Notes: generated from the sequence alone by a model not told the origin. A stretch of DNA of 64,000 nt from Sideroxyarcus sp. (GCA_030651895.1 JAUSBR010000003.1:1-64000); one strand, 5' to 3'; shown: positions 45,670 through 54,679, counted from the first letter of the stretch. Numbers and translations are program-made.

Positions 45670-48600
45670 TCAGCTATCCTTTGCGGCAGCCATGAAGGCC
45701 GCGAACTGCTCCGCCGGCAAGGGCTTGCTGTAGTAATACCCCTGCACCTCGTCGCAGCCCTGCTCGAGCAGGAACGAGAGCTGCCCGGCCGTTTCGACAC
45801 CTTCGGCGATGGTTTTCAGGCCGAGGTTCCGGGCCATGCTGATGATGGTGCTGACGATGGCCTTGTCTTCCGGATCGGTGCTGATGTCACGCACGAACGA
45901 CTGGTCGATCTTGAGCTTGTAGATCTTGAACTTCTTCAGATAACTCAGCGACGAGTAACCGGTGCCGAAGTCGTCGATTGACATGCGGATGCCGCGATCG
46001 TGCAGATTATCCATCATGGCGATGGCAGACTGTGGATCGTTCATCGCCACCCCTTCGGTCAGTTCCAGCTCCAGGTACTCCGGCGGCAGGTCTTCCTCTT
46101 CCAATATCCGCGTGACCATGTCGGGCAGGTTGGCATGGCGGAACTGCACGGCGGACAGGTTCACCGCCATCACCAACGGCTCGGACCCGTTCTCCATCCA
46201 TTTCTTCGCCTGCCGCACGGCACGGCGCATCACCCATTCGCCGATCGGCAGGATGAGCCCGCTGTCTTCCGCGACCGGGATGAATTCGGCCGGCGTCACC
46301 AGCCCCAGTTCGGGGTGCTGCCAGCGCAGCAGCGCTTCGGCACCGACGATGCGGCCGTCCTGTAGCGACAATTGCGGCTGGTACAACACATGGAACTGTT
46401 CGCGCTCCAGCGCGTGGCGCAGATCGTTGACCAGTTGCAGGTTGCGCGCCGAACGCTCCTGCATCTCCGCGGTGAAGAAGCGGAAGCAGTTGCGGCCGTC
46501 CTGCTTGGCGCGGTACATGGCGGTGTCCGCATTCTTGGAAAGGGACTCCAGGTCCTCACCGTCGCCGGGATAGATGGCGATACCGACCGACGCGGTGAGG
46601 TTCAGATCGTAATGCTCGACCCGATAAGGCTGCGCGATACTTTCCAGCAGCTTCTGCACGACCAGCGAGATTCCGCGCACTTCGGTTCCCGGCAGCATCA
46701 CGATGAACTCGTCGCCGCCGAAGCGGGCGACGACATCCTGCTCGCGCAGCATATCGCGCAAGCGTTTTGCCAGGAGTACCAGCAAACCGTCGCCGATACT
46801 GTGCCCCAGGGTATCGTTGATGTCTTTGAAGCGGTCAAGATCGATGAACATCAGGGCGATGTTCTCCTTGTTACGCTTTGCCATGCTGATCGCGTACTTG
46901 AGCCGGTCTTCCATTTGGGCGCGATTCGGCAATCCGGTCAGAGCATCGAAATGCGCCAGAAAGTCGATGCGCTCTTCGGCATGTTTGCGGTCGGTTATAT
47001 CCAGGCTCGTGCCGACGATGGAGACCGTTTTGCCCTCCGCGTTGGACTCGACCCTCGCGCGCGAACTTATCCAGCGGATATGCTCCCCGGACAGTATGCG
47101 GTACTCGATATCGAAAGCATCGCCCTCAACTGCCTGCCGCAACGCCCGGGCCATCATCTCCCGGTCATCGGGGTGAATGACGGCAAGCAAGGTATCGATA
47201 TCTATCGCGTCTGTCCGGGCAAAGCCGAATATGCGGTAGGCTTCAGCCGAGCCGTCGAACCTCCCGGTCACCGGATCGAAACTCCAGCTGCCGAGCTGGG
47301 CGATGGCCTGGGCACGATTGAGTTCCACCTCGCTGTGCTGCAACGCCACTTCCGCCTGCTTGCGGTCGGTGATGTCCATGTAGATGCCGAGCACCCCGGT
47401 CGTCTCGCCCTGTGCATTCCGCAGCGGCACCTTCGAAGTACTCAGCCAAATTTGATGGCCATCGGGTGTGGTCTGCGGCTCGTCGTAGAAACCCTTGGCG
47501 GTGCCGGACTCGAGCACACGCCGGTCGTCGGCGCGGTACAACTCCGCCTGCTCCTTCCAGCCCATCTGGAAATCGTCCTTGCCGATCAGTTCTTCTGGGC
47601 TGCTCACGCCCGCGTCCCGCGCGAAAAGCGGATTGCAGCCCAGGTAACGCAGCTCGCGATCCTTCCAGAAGATGCGCATCGGCGCGGCATCGATGATGGT
47701 CTTGAGCAGGTTGCGCGATTCGTCCAGGTCGTCAAGCGCCTGTTTGCGCAACGCCTCGCGTTCGAAGTTGTGCAGCGCGAAATCGATATCCATCGCCATC
47801 TCCAGCAGCAGCCTGCGTGCACGCTCGTCGAACGCGCCGGTCTCCTCGGCATACATATTGAACGATCCGATGACTTTTCCGTTGCGGTGCAGCGGCAAGG
47901 CTGCCGATGATCCCCAGCCGTACTGGACACCATGATCGTGCCAGATCGCGGTGAGGGGATCGTTGAGGAAATCCTGGCACCAGAACGGCTGGTTCTGGCT
48001 GATCGCGATAGCGGTCGGGCCGTACATCGCCGGCTCGTCGATATGCAGCGGCGCCAGCAGCCCTTCCAGGTATTCGACACCGCTGCCGTGGGAAGCGACC
48101 GGTTTGAGTTCCCTGCTTTGCTCGTCCACCATCCCGATCCAGGCCATCTTCATCCCGCCGAACTCCACCACATCGCGGCAGATGACCGGCAACAACTCAT
48201 CAATGTCGCTGCTGCGCACAATGGCCTCGTTGCAGCGGCTCAACGCGGAATACAATCTGGAAAGGCGCTGCACTTCGCGTTCGTTGTTCTTGCGCTCGGT
48301 GATGTCGCGTGAAAGCACGATGAAGCGCGGCCCCTGGCCATCTTCGGCGGGCTTGCGCGCGACGGAAAGCTCGAACCACATCTTCCCCTGCGGCAATTGC
48401 AAGGCGATCTGTCGCCCCCAGGAGCCGCCCTTGTCCTTTGCCTCGCGCAATGCCGCCATCACCTCCGTCGCCACCTCCGCCGGCATCACCTCGTCCACCG
48501 TCCTGCCCAGGAATACCCCGGCCGGTGCCGCCAGCAGATCGGTGTGCGGCGAATGGTAGTCGAGGTAGCGGCCTTCCTGATCCAGTTCGAACAACAGGTC

Positions 48601-49461
48601 GGGAATCGCATCCAGCGTCGCCTTCAGCTTGCCCTGCGATTCGCTCAACTGGCGGTAGGGGTTCGCCACCGTGGTGACGAAGATCGCGCGGTAGATGAAC
48701 AGATAGGAGACCGCCTTGTACACATGGCCCAGCAGGTTGTAGATGTCGGTGACATCCGCATAGAGCGTGAACAGGAACTCGCTCAGCGCCATCGAAAGCA
48801 CCGCGCCGAACAGGGCTGCCGCATTGAACGGCAGCACATCGCGCATACGCCGCCAAAGCACGACTGCAGCAGCCATAGAGATCGCGATGATCGCGTATTC
48901 GGAAGCCACCTTGAACGGGGTGAGGCCTTCACCAGGCACAAAGGTGTGCGGCAGCACATCGGCATGGAACAGGAGCAACCAATGGGTGAATGCCGTGAGG
49001 GCAAGGACTGCGACAAGCAGGATGTAGCGAGTCCCGGCAGACAGGAACGGTCGCCACGGCGCGATGGCGACGACCAGCAGGGTGACCGCAACCAGCAAGC
49101 GGCCCATCAGCCAGAAATTGATCGCCTTCTCCGGGCTGCTCGGCGTCACGAAATCCGGCATCCCGTTGAAAGAGATGGTGTGCGAGAAATCGATCAGCGC
49201 GACACCGATGAAGACGCAGCCAAGCAGCACGATATTGCCCGGCAACTTGTCGCTGTAGGCGTTCCAGCTCACCGCAAAAACCAGAACCGCGATGACGATC
49301 GCCACCATCTCCAGAAACATGTGCAGCGGCAGATAGCCAGCGATCCCGCGCGCCTCCGGGAATACCGGCAGCAACCAGGCCAGCGCGATCCCGCATACCA
49401 GCAGGGCGATGAAGACGAGCGCCCTCTTCAATTCGTGGCGGTGGCTGGAATGTATTCTCAA
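45670..49461 (-). CDS. MASE3-PAS-GAF-GGDEF-EAL cyclic-di-GMP turnover protein
   Basis: 1263 residues. MASE3 membrane domain with seven or eight helices (about 15-270; LPLHMFLEMVAIVIAVLVF, IDFSHTISFNGMPDF), PAS (about 275-395), GAF (about 400-560), two further PAS/PAC units (about 570-830), then GGDEF (about 835-1000; RFGGDEFIV intact) and EAL (about 1010-1260; GAEALLRW, DDFGTGYSSL). Both catalytic motifs are complete, so it may make and break cyclic-di-GMP, one activity being usually dominant in such fusions. It is convergent with the hybrid kinase gene. Confidence 0.94.
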   Translation of the reverse strand: MRIHSSHRHELKRALVFIALLVCGIALAWLLPVFPEARGIAGYLPLHMFLEMVAIVIAVLVFAVSWNAYSDKLPGNIVLLGCVFIGVALIDFSHTISFNGMPDFVTPSSPEKAINFWLMGRLLVAVTLLVVAIAPWRPFLSAGTRYILLVAVLALTAFTHWLLLFHADVLPHTFVPGEGLTPFKVASEYAIIAISMAAAVVLWRRMRDVLPFNAAALFGAVLSMALSEFLFTLYADVTDIYNLLGHVYKAVSYLFIYRAIFVTTVANPYRQLSESQGKLKATLDAIPDLLFELDQEGRYLDYHSPHTDLLAAPAGVFLGRTVDEVMPAEVATEVMAALREAKDKGGSWGRQIALQLPQGKMWFELSVARKPAEDGQGPRFIVLSRDITERKNNEREVQRLSRLYSALSRCNEAIVRSSDIDELLPVICRDVVEFGGMKMAWIGMVDEQSRELKPVASHGSGVEYLEGLLAPLHIDEPAMYGPTAIAISQNQPFWCQDFLNDPLTAIWHDHGVQYGWGSSAALPLHRNGKVIGSFNMYAEETGAFDERARRLLLEMAMDIDFALHNFEREALRKQALDDLDESRNLLKTIIDAAPMRIFWKDRELRYLGCNPLFARDAGVSSPEELIGKDDFQMGWKEQAELYRADDRRVLESGTAKGFYDEPQTTPDGHQIWLSTSKVPLRNAQGETTGVLGIYMDITDRKQAEVALQHSEVELNRAQAIAQLGSWSFDPVTGRFDGSAEAYRIFGFARTDAIDIDTLLAVIHPDDREMMARALRQAVEGDAFDIEYRILSGEHIRWISSRARVESNAEGKTVSIVGTSLDITDRKHAEERIDFLAHFDALTGLPNRAQMEDRLKYAISMAKRNKENIALMFIDLDRFKDINDTLGHSIGDGLLVLLAKRLRDMLREQDVVARFGGDEFIVMLPGTEVRGISLVVQKLLESIAQPYRVEHYDLNLTASVGIAIYPGDGEDLESLSKNADTAMYRAKQDGRNCFRFFTAEMQERSARNLQLVNDLRHALEREQFHVLYQPQLSLQDGRIVGAEALLRWQHPELGLVTPAEFIPVAEDSGLILPIGEWVMRRAVRQAKKWMENGSEPLVMAVNLSAVQFRHANLPDMVTRILEEEDLPPEYLELELTEGVAMNDPQSAIAMMDNLHDRGIRMSIDDFGTGYSSLSYLKKFKIYKLKIDQSFVRDISTDPEDKAIVSTIISMARNLGLKTIAEGVETAGQLSFLLEQGCDEVQGYYYSKPLPAEQFAAFMAAAKDS

Positions 49462-49643
49462 GTCGCTTCTTCCCGAATGGTTCTTGTTGTTTTAGCTGTC
49501 TCCCTTAAGCATAGCACCGTCGCGGGCACGAACATATCCCGCCGCAAAATCCATCCAGTCGGCGTTGACACTCCGCAACCAACTCACCTAGAGTTCAGGC
49601 CGCCCGCATCACCGGCGCATACACCAACCAAGGAGCCCCCAGG

Positions 49644-50315
49644 GTGAACGTGAATCGAACCGGCAGCCCGCTCGCCCTCCTCATCCTGATCGCCGTCACA
49701 TCGCCCGGCGGCCATGCGGTCGGCTTCGACAACTCGTTCGAGACCGTGCGCCCCTACACCCCTCAATACAAGGACGAAGGCTTTCACTTCCTGGTGCGCG
49801 AGGGCATCACCGGCGGCGGCGACGGCATCTCCAACATCACCTTCGAGGACGGCAGCAAGCGCGAGGTCAGCGCGGGCGGCATCACCCAGATCGGCATGGG
49901 CACGCGTTATCAGGCCGGCTTCCTCTCGCTCGCCCTCAGCGTCAACTACCACTACGACTACGACCATTACAACAACGACAACGCCTCGTTCCGCCGCGTC
50001 CCGCTCGAAGCGCTGGCCTATATCGAAGTGCCCGGCAACGTGCGCCTCGGCGGCGGCATGCGTTACTCCTACTCGGCCAGGGCCACCTCCACCATCAACG
50101 GCGTGAGCGAGAAGATCAACTTCAAGAACACCCGCGGCAGCGTGATCGAGATCGGCTACCACGTCCGCCCCTACGGCTGGGTCGACCTGCGCTACGTGAA
50201 GGAGACCTATGAGGTCGAGTCCTATACCAGCTCGGCCACCACACCTCCGGCACAAGCACCCACCGCTCCCTACAATGGTTCGCACGTCGGCATCTTCGCC
50301 ACCTTCGAGAACTGA
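49644..50315 (+). CDS. Putative outer-membrane beta-barrel protein
   Basis: 223 residues. Signal peptide (MNVNRTGSPLALLILIAVTS...GGHA). The mature part alternates polar and hydrophobic residues with Tyr/Gly turns (LSLALSVNYHYDYDHYNN, LGGGMRYSYSARATS, VIEIGYHVRPYGWVDLRYV) and ends in an aromatic-containing strand (VGIFATFEN), which fits a small eight- to ten-stranded porin-like barrel. No named family recognised. GAGCCCCCAGGG precedes the start. Confidence 0.7.
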   Translation: MNVNRTGSPLALLILIAVTSPGGHAVGFDNSFETVRPYTPQYKDEGFHFLVREGITGGGDGISNITFEDGSKREVSAGGITQIGMGTRYQAGFLSLALSVNYHYDYDHYNNDNASFRRVPLEALAYIEVPGNVRLGGGMRYSYSARATSTINGVSEKINFKNTRGSVIEIGYHVRPYGWVDLRYVKETYEVESYTSSATTPPAQAPTAPYNGSHVGIFATFEN

Positions 50316-50337
50316 AGCCACCGCCGCAGGGCTGTGC

Positions 50338-50524
50338 GCGCATACCCATCACATCGTCATTGACATCCCCCGACCAACTCCCATAAAGTTCGCTCCACTT
50401 GCAGATTCGCCACACGCACAGCGCACCGCATGCACGGTGCCCGGCTCACGGCGGAATCCCCAGAACAGGATGGCTGGCGCAAGACGAGATTCCCGCAACG
50501 ACGGGGGCTTGTTTGCAGCACGAC
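50338..50524 (+). other. Duplicated non-coding element, copy B (promoter-like, possible leader or small RNA)
   Basis: Partner of 42118-42310. CATTGACA (50358-50365) lies at the same distance from the conserved block CTCCCATAAAGTTCGCTCCACTTGCAGATTCGC (50378-50410; three differences in 33 from copy A). Then come ACACGCAC, TGGCGCAAGAC near 50477, and a CCCG...CGGG hairpin near 50491-50508. TTGACA, 18 bases, TAAAGT would make a fair sigma-70 promoter. The element ends about 140 bases before the small membrane protein gene. No protein-coding frame explains it. Confidence 0.55.
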
Positions 50525-50659
50525 TTGTTCATCGAAGGGGAAACAATTGATCGCAAGACTCACCAGTCCTGTATTTCGCGGGCCAGATAAACGCCCGTCT
50601 CATTAGGCACGCCCGCACAAACTAAATTTAATCGCACGCAAAACCACAAGGGAGTCACC

Positions 50660-50935
50660 ATGAAAAAGCAGATCATCAACATCTCCGCGTTCCAGACAGC
50701 CAAGGTCTTCGCCGTGCTCTATTTCCTGATGAGCCTGCCGCTGATCGCCTTGATGGCGATCATGTTCTCCTTTTCACACTCCCCCGGCCCTTCGATGATC
50801 ATGTTGATCATTTTCCCGTTCTTTTATCTGATCTTCGGCTTCATCTTCACCGTGATAGGTGCCTGGGCCTACAACCTCGCCGCAAGCTGGGTCGGCGGCA
50901 TCGAGTACACATCGACTTCGGTCGAGGGCGACTGA
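50660..50935 (+). CDS. Small two-helix membrane protein (DUF3566-like)
   Basis: 91 residues with two long hydrophobic helices (about 17-42 and 48-75) and a short soluble end. The start KKQIINISAFQTAKVFAVLYF and the end GAWAYNLAASWVGGIEYT recall the DUF3566 group of small membrane proteins. Function unknown. A clear AAGGGAG lies before the ATG. It is followed six bases later by pldA, so the two are probably co-transcribed. Confidence 0.7.
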   Translation: MKKQIINISAFQTAKVFAVLYFLMSLPLIALMAIMFSFSHSPGPSMIMLIIFPFFYLIFGFIFTVIGAWAYNLAASWVGGIEYTSTSVEGD

Positions 50936-50941
50936 ATCCGC

Positions 50942-51967
50942 ATGGGCAACCGCATCTCGGCAGCACGCTGTCGCCATTCCGGTGCGATCACAGCATTGCT
51001 GCTCACCCTACCCCTTGCCGCCCATGCAATCGACGATCTGCGGGCGTGCATGGAACTTCAGGGCAAAGCCCCCTCCGAACAAGTGCTCGAATGCTACAGC
51101 CGTGCGGCGCAACGACAGCTCGACGAGCATGATGCGAAAAGTCCGCCTGCGCCGCCCGCGAAGACCTACACCAGATCACTGGCCGAACAGTGGACACCCT
51201 CGGATGAGCGCCTGCACGGCTACAAGCAGATCTACTACCTGTTCTACTCCCATTCATCCCGCCCCAACGACACGCCCACCAGTCCCAACCCCAACAATCA
51301 GGTGCCGCCTTCTTACGCGCTGGACAAGGACGAGATGAAGTTCCAGATCAGCGTGAAGGGCCACATGATGGGCGAGGACAGGACCACGCTCTGGTTCGGC
51401 TACACGCAACTATCGTTCTGGCAATTCTACGACTGGGAACACTCGCAACCCTTCCGTGAGAACAACTTCGAACCCGAACTCATCCTCTCGCACCGCCCGC
51501 AGGACTGGTCGCCCGCCCCGGGCTGGGCCACCGCCTTCATCAACACCGGCATCGTGCACCACTCGAACGGCCAGGTGCTCCCGCGCTCGCGCGGCTGGAA
51601 CCGCATCTACATGCAGGCCGGCCTGGAGCGCGACTTCGGCGATGAGCGCAAACTCGCTATGCTGCCGCGCCTGTGGAAGCGGCTGGACGGAGGCGGTACC
51701 GACGACGACAACCCCGACATCGAACACTACCTCGGCCACGGCGACCTCGAACTGCGCTACCAGCACAATGGCAAAGCCGTCCTCACCGCCCTGCTGCGCA
51801 TCCGCTCCGTGCAACTCGACCTCGCCCTGTCTTCCAAACTGCTGACGTCCATGCTCCACAGCACCAACCTGCACCTGCAATACTTCAACGGTTACGGCGA
51901 AAGTCTCATCGACTACAATCAGCGCCACCACACGCTGGGCATCGGCATCTCGATGCCGTTCGAGTAG
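50942..51967 (+). CDS. pldA: Outer-membrane phospholipase A
   Basis: 341 residues. Calcium-dependent lipase in the outer membrane. After a signal peptide (cleavage near AHA-ID) comes a ~90-residue N-terminal part, then the 12-strand barrel. The catalytic region reads GIVHHSNGQVLPRSRGWNRIYMQAG near residue 195-225, with the His-Ser pair and Asn-Gly of OMPLA. DWEHSQPFRENNFEPELIL matches the family before it. It ends in a barrel-closing phenylalanine-containing strand (IGISMPFE). Confidence 0.93.
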   Translation: MGNRISAARCRHSGAITALLLTLPLAAHAIDDLRACMELQGKAPSEQVLECYSRAAQRQLDEHDAKSPPAPPAKTYTRSLAEQWTPSDERLHGYKQIYYLFYSHSSRPNDTPTSPNPNNQVPPSYALDKDEMKFQISVKGHMMGEDRTTLWFGYTQLSFWQFYDWEHSQPFRENNFEPELILSHRPQDWSPAPGWATAFINTGIVHHSNGQVLPRSRGWNRIYMQAGLERDFGDERKLAMLPRLWKRLDGGGTDDDNPDIEHYLGHGDLELRYQHNGKAVLTALLRIRSVQLDLALSSKLLTSMLHSTNLHLQYFNGYGESLIDYNQRHHTLGIGISMPFE

Positions 51968-51988
51968 CGGAAAAAAAGGGAACCGGCC

Positions 51989-52246
51989 ATGGAAATGAAG
52001 AAGATCAACTCCGGCAAACTGCGTGCCATCGGCTACGACGCGCGACTGCGCATCCTGCAAGTGCAGCTCGACAACGGCGACACGCTGCAATACAGCGGCG
52101 TGGGTGACGACCTCTGGCGCAGACTCAGCAGCTCCGGGGCAGCGTGGAGCTTCTATCGGGACAACATCGATGAGGAATTCACGGTGAAGAAAGTTTCGGC
52201 GAGTGCGCCGGAGAGGAAGAATCCGCTGGATGAATTGTTTGGGTAG
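51989..52246 (+). CDS. KTSC domain protein
   Basis: 85 residues. The KTSC fold is a short domain named for lysyl-tRNA-synthetase C-terminal-like proteins; seen here are IGYDARLRILQVQLDNGDTLQYSGV and the later SGAAWSFYRDNIDEEF, matching its core pattern. Function is unknown. An ATG at 51995 is a possible alternative start. It follows pldA by 21 bases. Confidence 0.82.
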   Translation: MEMKKINSGKLRAIGYDARLRILQVQLDNGDTLQYSGVGDDLWRRLSSSGAAWSFYRDNIDEEFTVKKVSASAPERKNPLDELFG

Positions 52247-52383
52247 AAATGATTGGGGGCGCTACCATTGGCAAATGTCTGCTATCGGCCAATAAGCGAC
52301 GTTCAGACATGGCCTCCAATTTACCCATTTCGTATGATATATTGAAACTGTGAGTCACATTTATTGTTCGGGAACTTCTTAAT

Positions 52384-52566
52384 ATGAACATATTCTATTT
52401 AGCGTTAGCTATAACGTTTTATTTTTTGCCAACAATTATTTCTAGCCACCAGTTCCGATGCCACCCTAGCGCCGAGCGCATCGCGTTTTGGAACTTATTC
52501 ATTGGATGGACGGTGATCGGTTGGATTTTTCTTTTTGCTTGGTCTGTTTCAAAAATCGAGAAGTAA
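52384..52566 (+). CDS. Small superinfection-immunity-family membrane protein
   Basis: 60 residues with two membrane helices. The pattern FLPTIISSHQ...HPSAERIAFWNLFIGWTVIGWIFLFAW matches the superinfection immunity protein family (phage T4 Imm-like), in which the short loop between helices carries the Arg-His-x-N/S and the second helix G-W-T-x-x-G-W. The proteins are found in phages and as chromosomal homologues. Surrounding DNA is clearly AT-richer than the rest, which supports acquisition by transfer. Activity against phage here is only inferred. Confidence 0.85.
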   Translation: MNIFYLALAITFYFLPTIISSHQFRCHPSAERIAFWNLFIGWTVIGWIFLFAWSVSKIEK

Positions 52567-52576
52567 GTTAGAAGAG

Positions 52577-52791
52577 CTACTGATGTGCCGGGGCCTCATA
52601 TCCCCATGCCTTCCATCCAACCCTTTGCTTTCTGGCAAAAAGTTTGATCTTGCGAGTTGAGGGCCACATTTTTTCAACCCACAGTGGCTACATACCTCAG
52701 GTTTATTGTGTGGGGTACTAGTTCTCGTCCAGACTGGCATGGATGGTGGTAGCTCAAGTCTTTGTACGACTCGCATTAACCACCATCCCAA
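52577..52791 (-). pseudogene. Small zinc-ribbon-like gene with probable frameshift
   Basis: On the minus strand the frame from 52791 gives RTSTPHNKPEVCSHCGLKK, with a CxxC knuckle. At a run of six A (plus-strand T6, 52669-52674) a one-base change in frame gives KMWPSTRKIKLFARKQRVG and WKAWGYEAPAHQ up to a stop at 52577-52579. The second frame looks like the natural continuation (Lys/Arg-rich, Trp-rich). This points to either a frameshift mutation or a sequencing error in the homopolymer. No family name can be given. Confidence 0.4.
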
Positions 52792-52970
52792 TAGAGAAGA
52801 TTAGCCTGAGCATATTGGCATCTCGGGAATTCTAGTGCGTGCTTTGCGAAGTGCTAAATGTCGTTATGGGTTAATAGCAGTCAGCAACAGTCGCCCAATT
52901 CAATCAAAATATTAGCGACTAGCATCTCTGTAAAATAATTTAACGAATCTCCTTCGCGTACAAAATCACC

Positions 52971-53546
52971 ATGTCCGACAACAACATCCTCCCCGGCCTG
53001 CCCGAAGTCGAAGTTCTCCACCTTGGCAAGCCGGTGACGATACGGCGCGAATCCGATCCCGCAGCCACGATCCGCCCCGACTACGCCACCACCGCGCGCA
53101 AATGTCCGCCCTATTGCATCCAGCCGATGCAACTGGCTGCTGGGGTGGAGACGTTCGGCGAGCTGGAGGTGTTGGACTATCTGAAGCGCATCCGGCTGGG
53201 TGATGACAGCATGATGGTGGTCGATTCGCGCACGCCGGACTGGTATGCGAAAGGCACCATCCCCGGCGCGATCAACATTCCTTATGCGCAGAACATGGCA
53301 GGCCAGGCGACCGACCTGCCCGGCGTGAAAAAGACGCTGAGCGATCTGTTCGGGGCGAAAGAGTCTGCGGGCACATTCGATTTCAGCACTGCGCGCTCGC
53401 TCGCCATCTTCTGCAACGGCCCGTGGTGCGGGCAGACGCCGAACTACATCCGCACTCTGCTTGCGCTCGGCTATCCCGCCGGCAAGTTGAAATGGTATCG
53501 TGGCGGCATGCAGGACTGGTGCTCGCTGGGGCTCAGCGTCATCTGA
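52971..53546 (+). CDS. Rhodanese-like domain protein
   Basis: 191 residues. A rhodanese domain at about 65-190: LRLGDDSMMVVDSRTPDWYAKGTIPGAINIPY region, and the active-site loop FCNGPWCGQTPNYIR with the Cys nucleophile and a second Cys four residues later. The N-terminal 60 residues contain a CPPYC motif. Such proteins transfer sulfane sulfur or act in redox sensing; no signal peptide is seen. It precedes the TPR membrane gene after 26 bases. Confidence 0.88.
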   Translation: MSDNNILPGLPEVEVLHLGKPVTIRRESDPAATIRPDYATTARKCPPYCIQPMQLAAGVETFGELEVLDYLKRIRLGDDSMMVVDSRTPDWYAKGTIPGAINIPYAQNMAGQATDLPGVKKTLSDLFGAKESAGTFDFSTARSLAIFCNGPWCGQTPNYIRTLLALGYPAGKLKWYRGGMQDWCSLGLSVI

Positions 53547-53572
53547 TCACACCGACGATCAAGGAGTACGGC

Positions 53573-54679
53573 ATGGCCGAATATCTGTTCACCGCGCAGA
53601 CCCGATCAGGCAAGGAACTGGCGGATAGTATTGATGCCGCAAGTGCTGCGGCAGCACGCGAGCAATTGCAGGCGATGGGCTTGCGCGACATCGTGGTACA
53701 CACCGACGATTTTGCGGCGCGCATGTACGGCAAGAATCTGATCGATCCCGTGTTCGATCTCGACCCTGCCCTGATGCTCAGGATGCAGAAGCGCGGCGGC
53801 ATGAAGAATCTCTTGCTCGATATCCTTAAGGGCAACGGCTGGCTACTCCTCGCACTGCTGAGCTGGAACGCCTATTCCCTTTACAGCGGCGACCTGAACC
53901 TGTGGGACGGGATCGGCTTCGGCACCACGGCGCTGGTGCTGCTGGTGATCATCGTGTTCGCCATCCCTGCGCTGCTGTTTGAATCCATCCTGCAGGCACA
54001 GCTGTGGGCGCGCTGGAAGGATGCCATGCGCTTGATCGCACTGTTGCGCATCGTCAGGCACAGTGTGCGCATCGCCTCGCACATGCTGGACTACTACCAG
54101 GCCAAGAACCTGATCGGTTTGGACCGTGTGGAAGAAGGTCTGGCGCTGTTCGCCCGCAATCGCGGTCGGGCGGATTGCCCCGATATGCTGTGGCTGAGTT
54201 TGCAGGCGTCGCTGCTCGACGAGGCGAAGCGCCGCGACGAAGCGGGCGAACTGATGCGGCAACTGACCGTGGAGATGCCGGACAGCGCGCAGGTCTGGCT
54301 CGATCTCGCGCTCAACCGCGCCTTGTATGGCGACCTCGATACGGCGAAGCAGGCGATAGAACAAGCGGAGCAGCGGGAATTGAGCCCGGTCATGGCGAGT
54401 GTGGTGCCTTTCGTACGCGGCGAGATCGCACTGCGCGAAGGCCGCTACGAGGAAGCGGCGGCGCTGTACAGCGAGGCGCTGGTCGCGCTCTCACCTTACC
54501 TGTCGCAAACCGCCTTGCATCCCCTATTCATCGGCATCGAAGCGCGCTATGCCGTGGCCCTGGCACGCTGCGGCAAGATGGACGCCGCTCGTCAGGCCTG
54601 GGATATCGCCCAGCCGATTCTGTCCGTGCATGACGAACAGCGATATCTGGATGACTGGGCTGCGGCGACGAAGGGCTGA
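53573..54679 (+). CDS. Membrane protein with GspF-like N-terminus and tetratricopeptide-like C-terminus
   Basis: 368 residues from the ATG at 53573, preceded by AAGGAG. The first ~50 residues (AEYLFTAQTRSGKELADSIDAASAAAAREQLQAMGLRD in total, read in pieces) resemble the leading segment of GspF/PilC platform proteins. Two membrane helices follow (about 88-105 and 112-138), then a helical region with TPR-like spacing (about 170-365; EAGELMRQLTVEMPDSAQVWLDLALNRAL, RYEEAAALYSEALVAL). Full protein family unknown; probably an inner-membrane scaffold. A weak hairpin pair GGCCTGTC...GACAGGCC (54705-54741) follows the gene. Confidence 0.8.
   Translation: MAEYLFTAQTRSGKELADSIDAASAAAAREQLQAMGLRDIVVHTDDFAARMYGKNLIDPVFDLDPALMLRMQKRGGMKNLLLDILKGNGWLLLALLSWNAYSLYSGDLNLWDGIGFGTTALVLLVIIVFAIPALLFESILQAQLWARWKDAMRLIALLRIVRHSVRIASHMLDYYQAKNLIGLDRVEEGLALFARNRGRADCPDMLWLSLQASLLDEAKRRDEAGELMRQLTVEMPDSAQVWLDLALNRALYGDLDTAKQAIEQAEQRELSPVMASVVPFVRGEIALREGRYEEAAALYSEALVALSPYLSQTALHPLFIGIEARYAVALARCGKMDAARQAWDIAQPILSVHDEQRYLDDWAAATKG

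Noticed and set aside
50383-50410. Flagellar sigma-28 promoter (TAAAGTT followed by GCAGATTC) in the twin element
   Set aside because: Spacing is too short and the second box too poor; copy A has TAGAGTT; no motility gene is near.
53423-53572. Upstream extension of the TPR membrane gene by 50 codons
   Set aside because: The extension overlaps the rhodanese gene in another frame, while AAGGAG stands just before the ATG at 53573.
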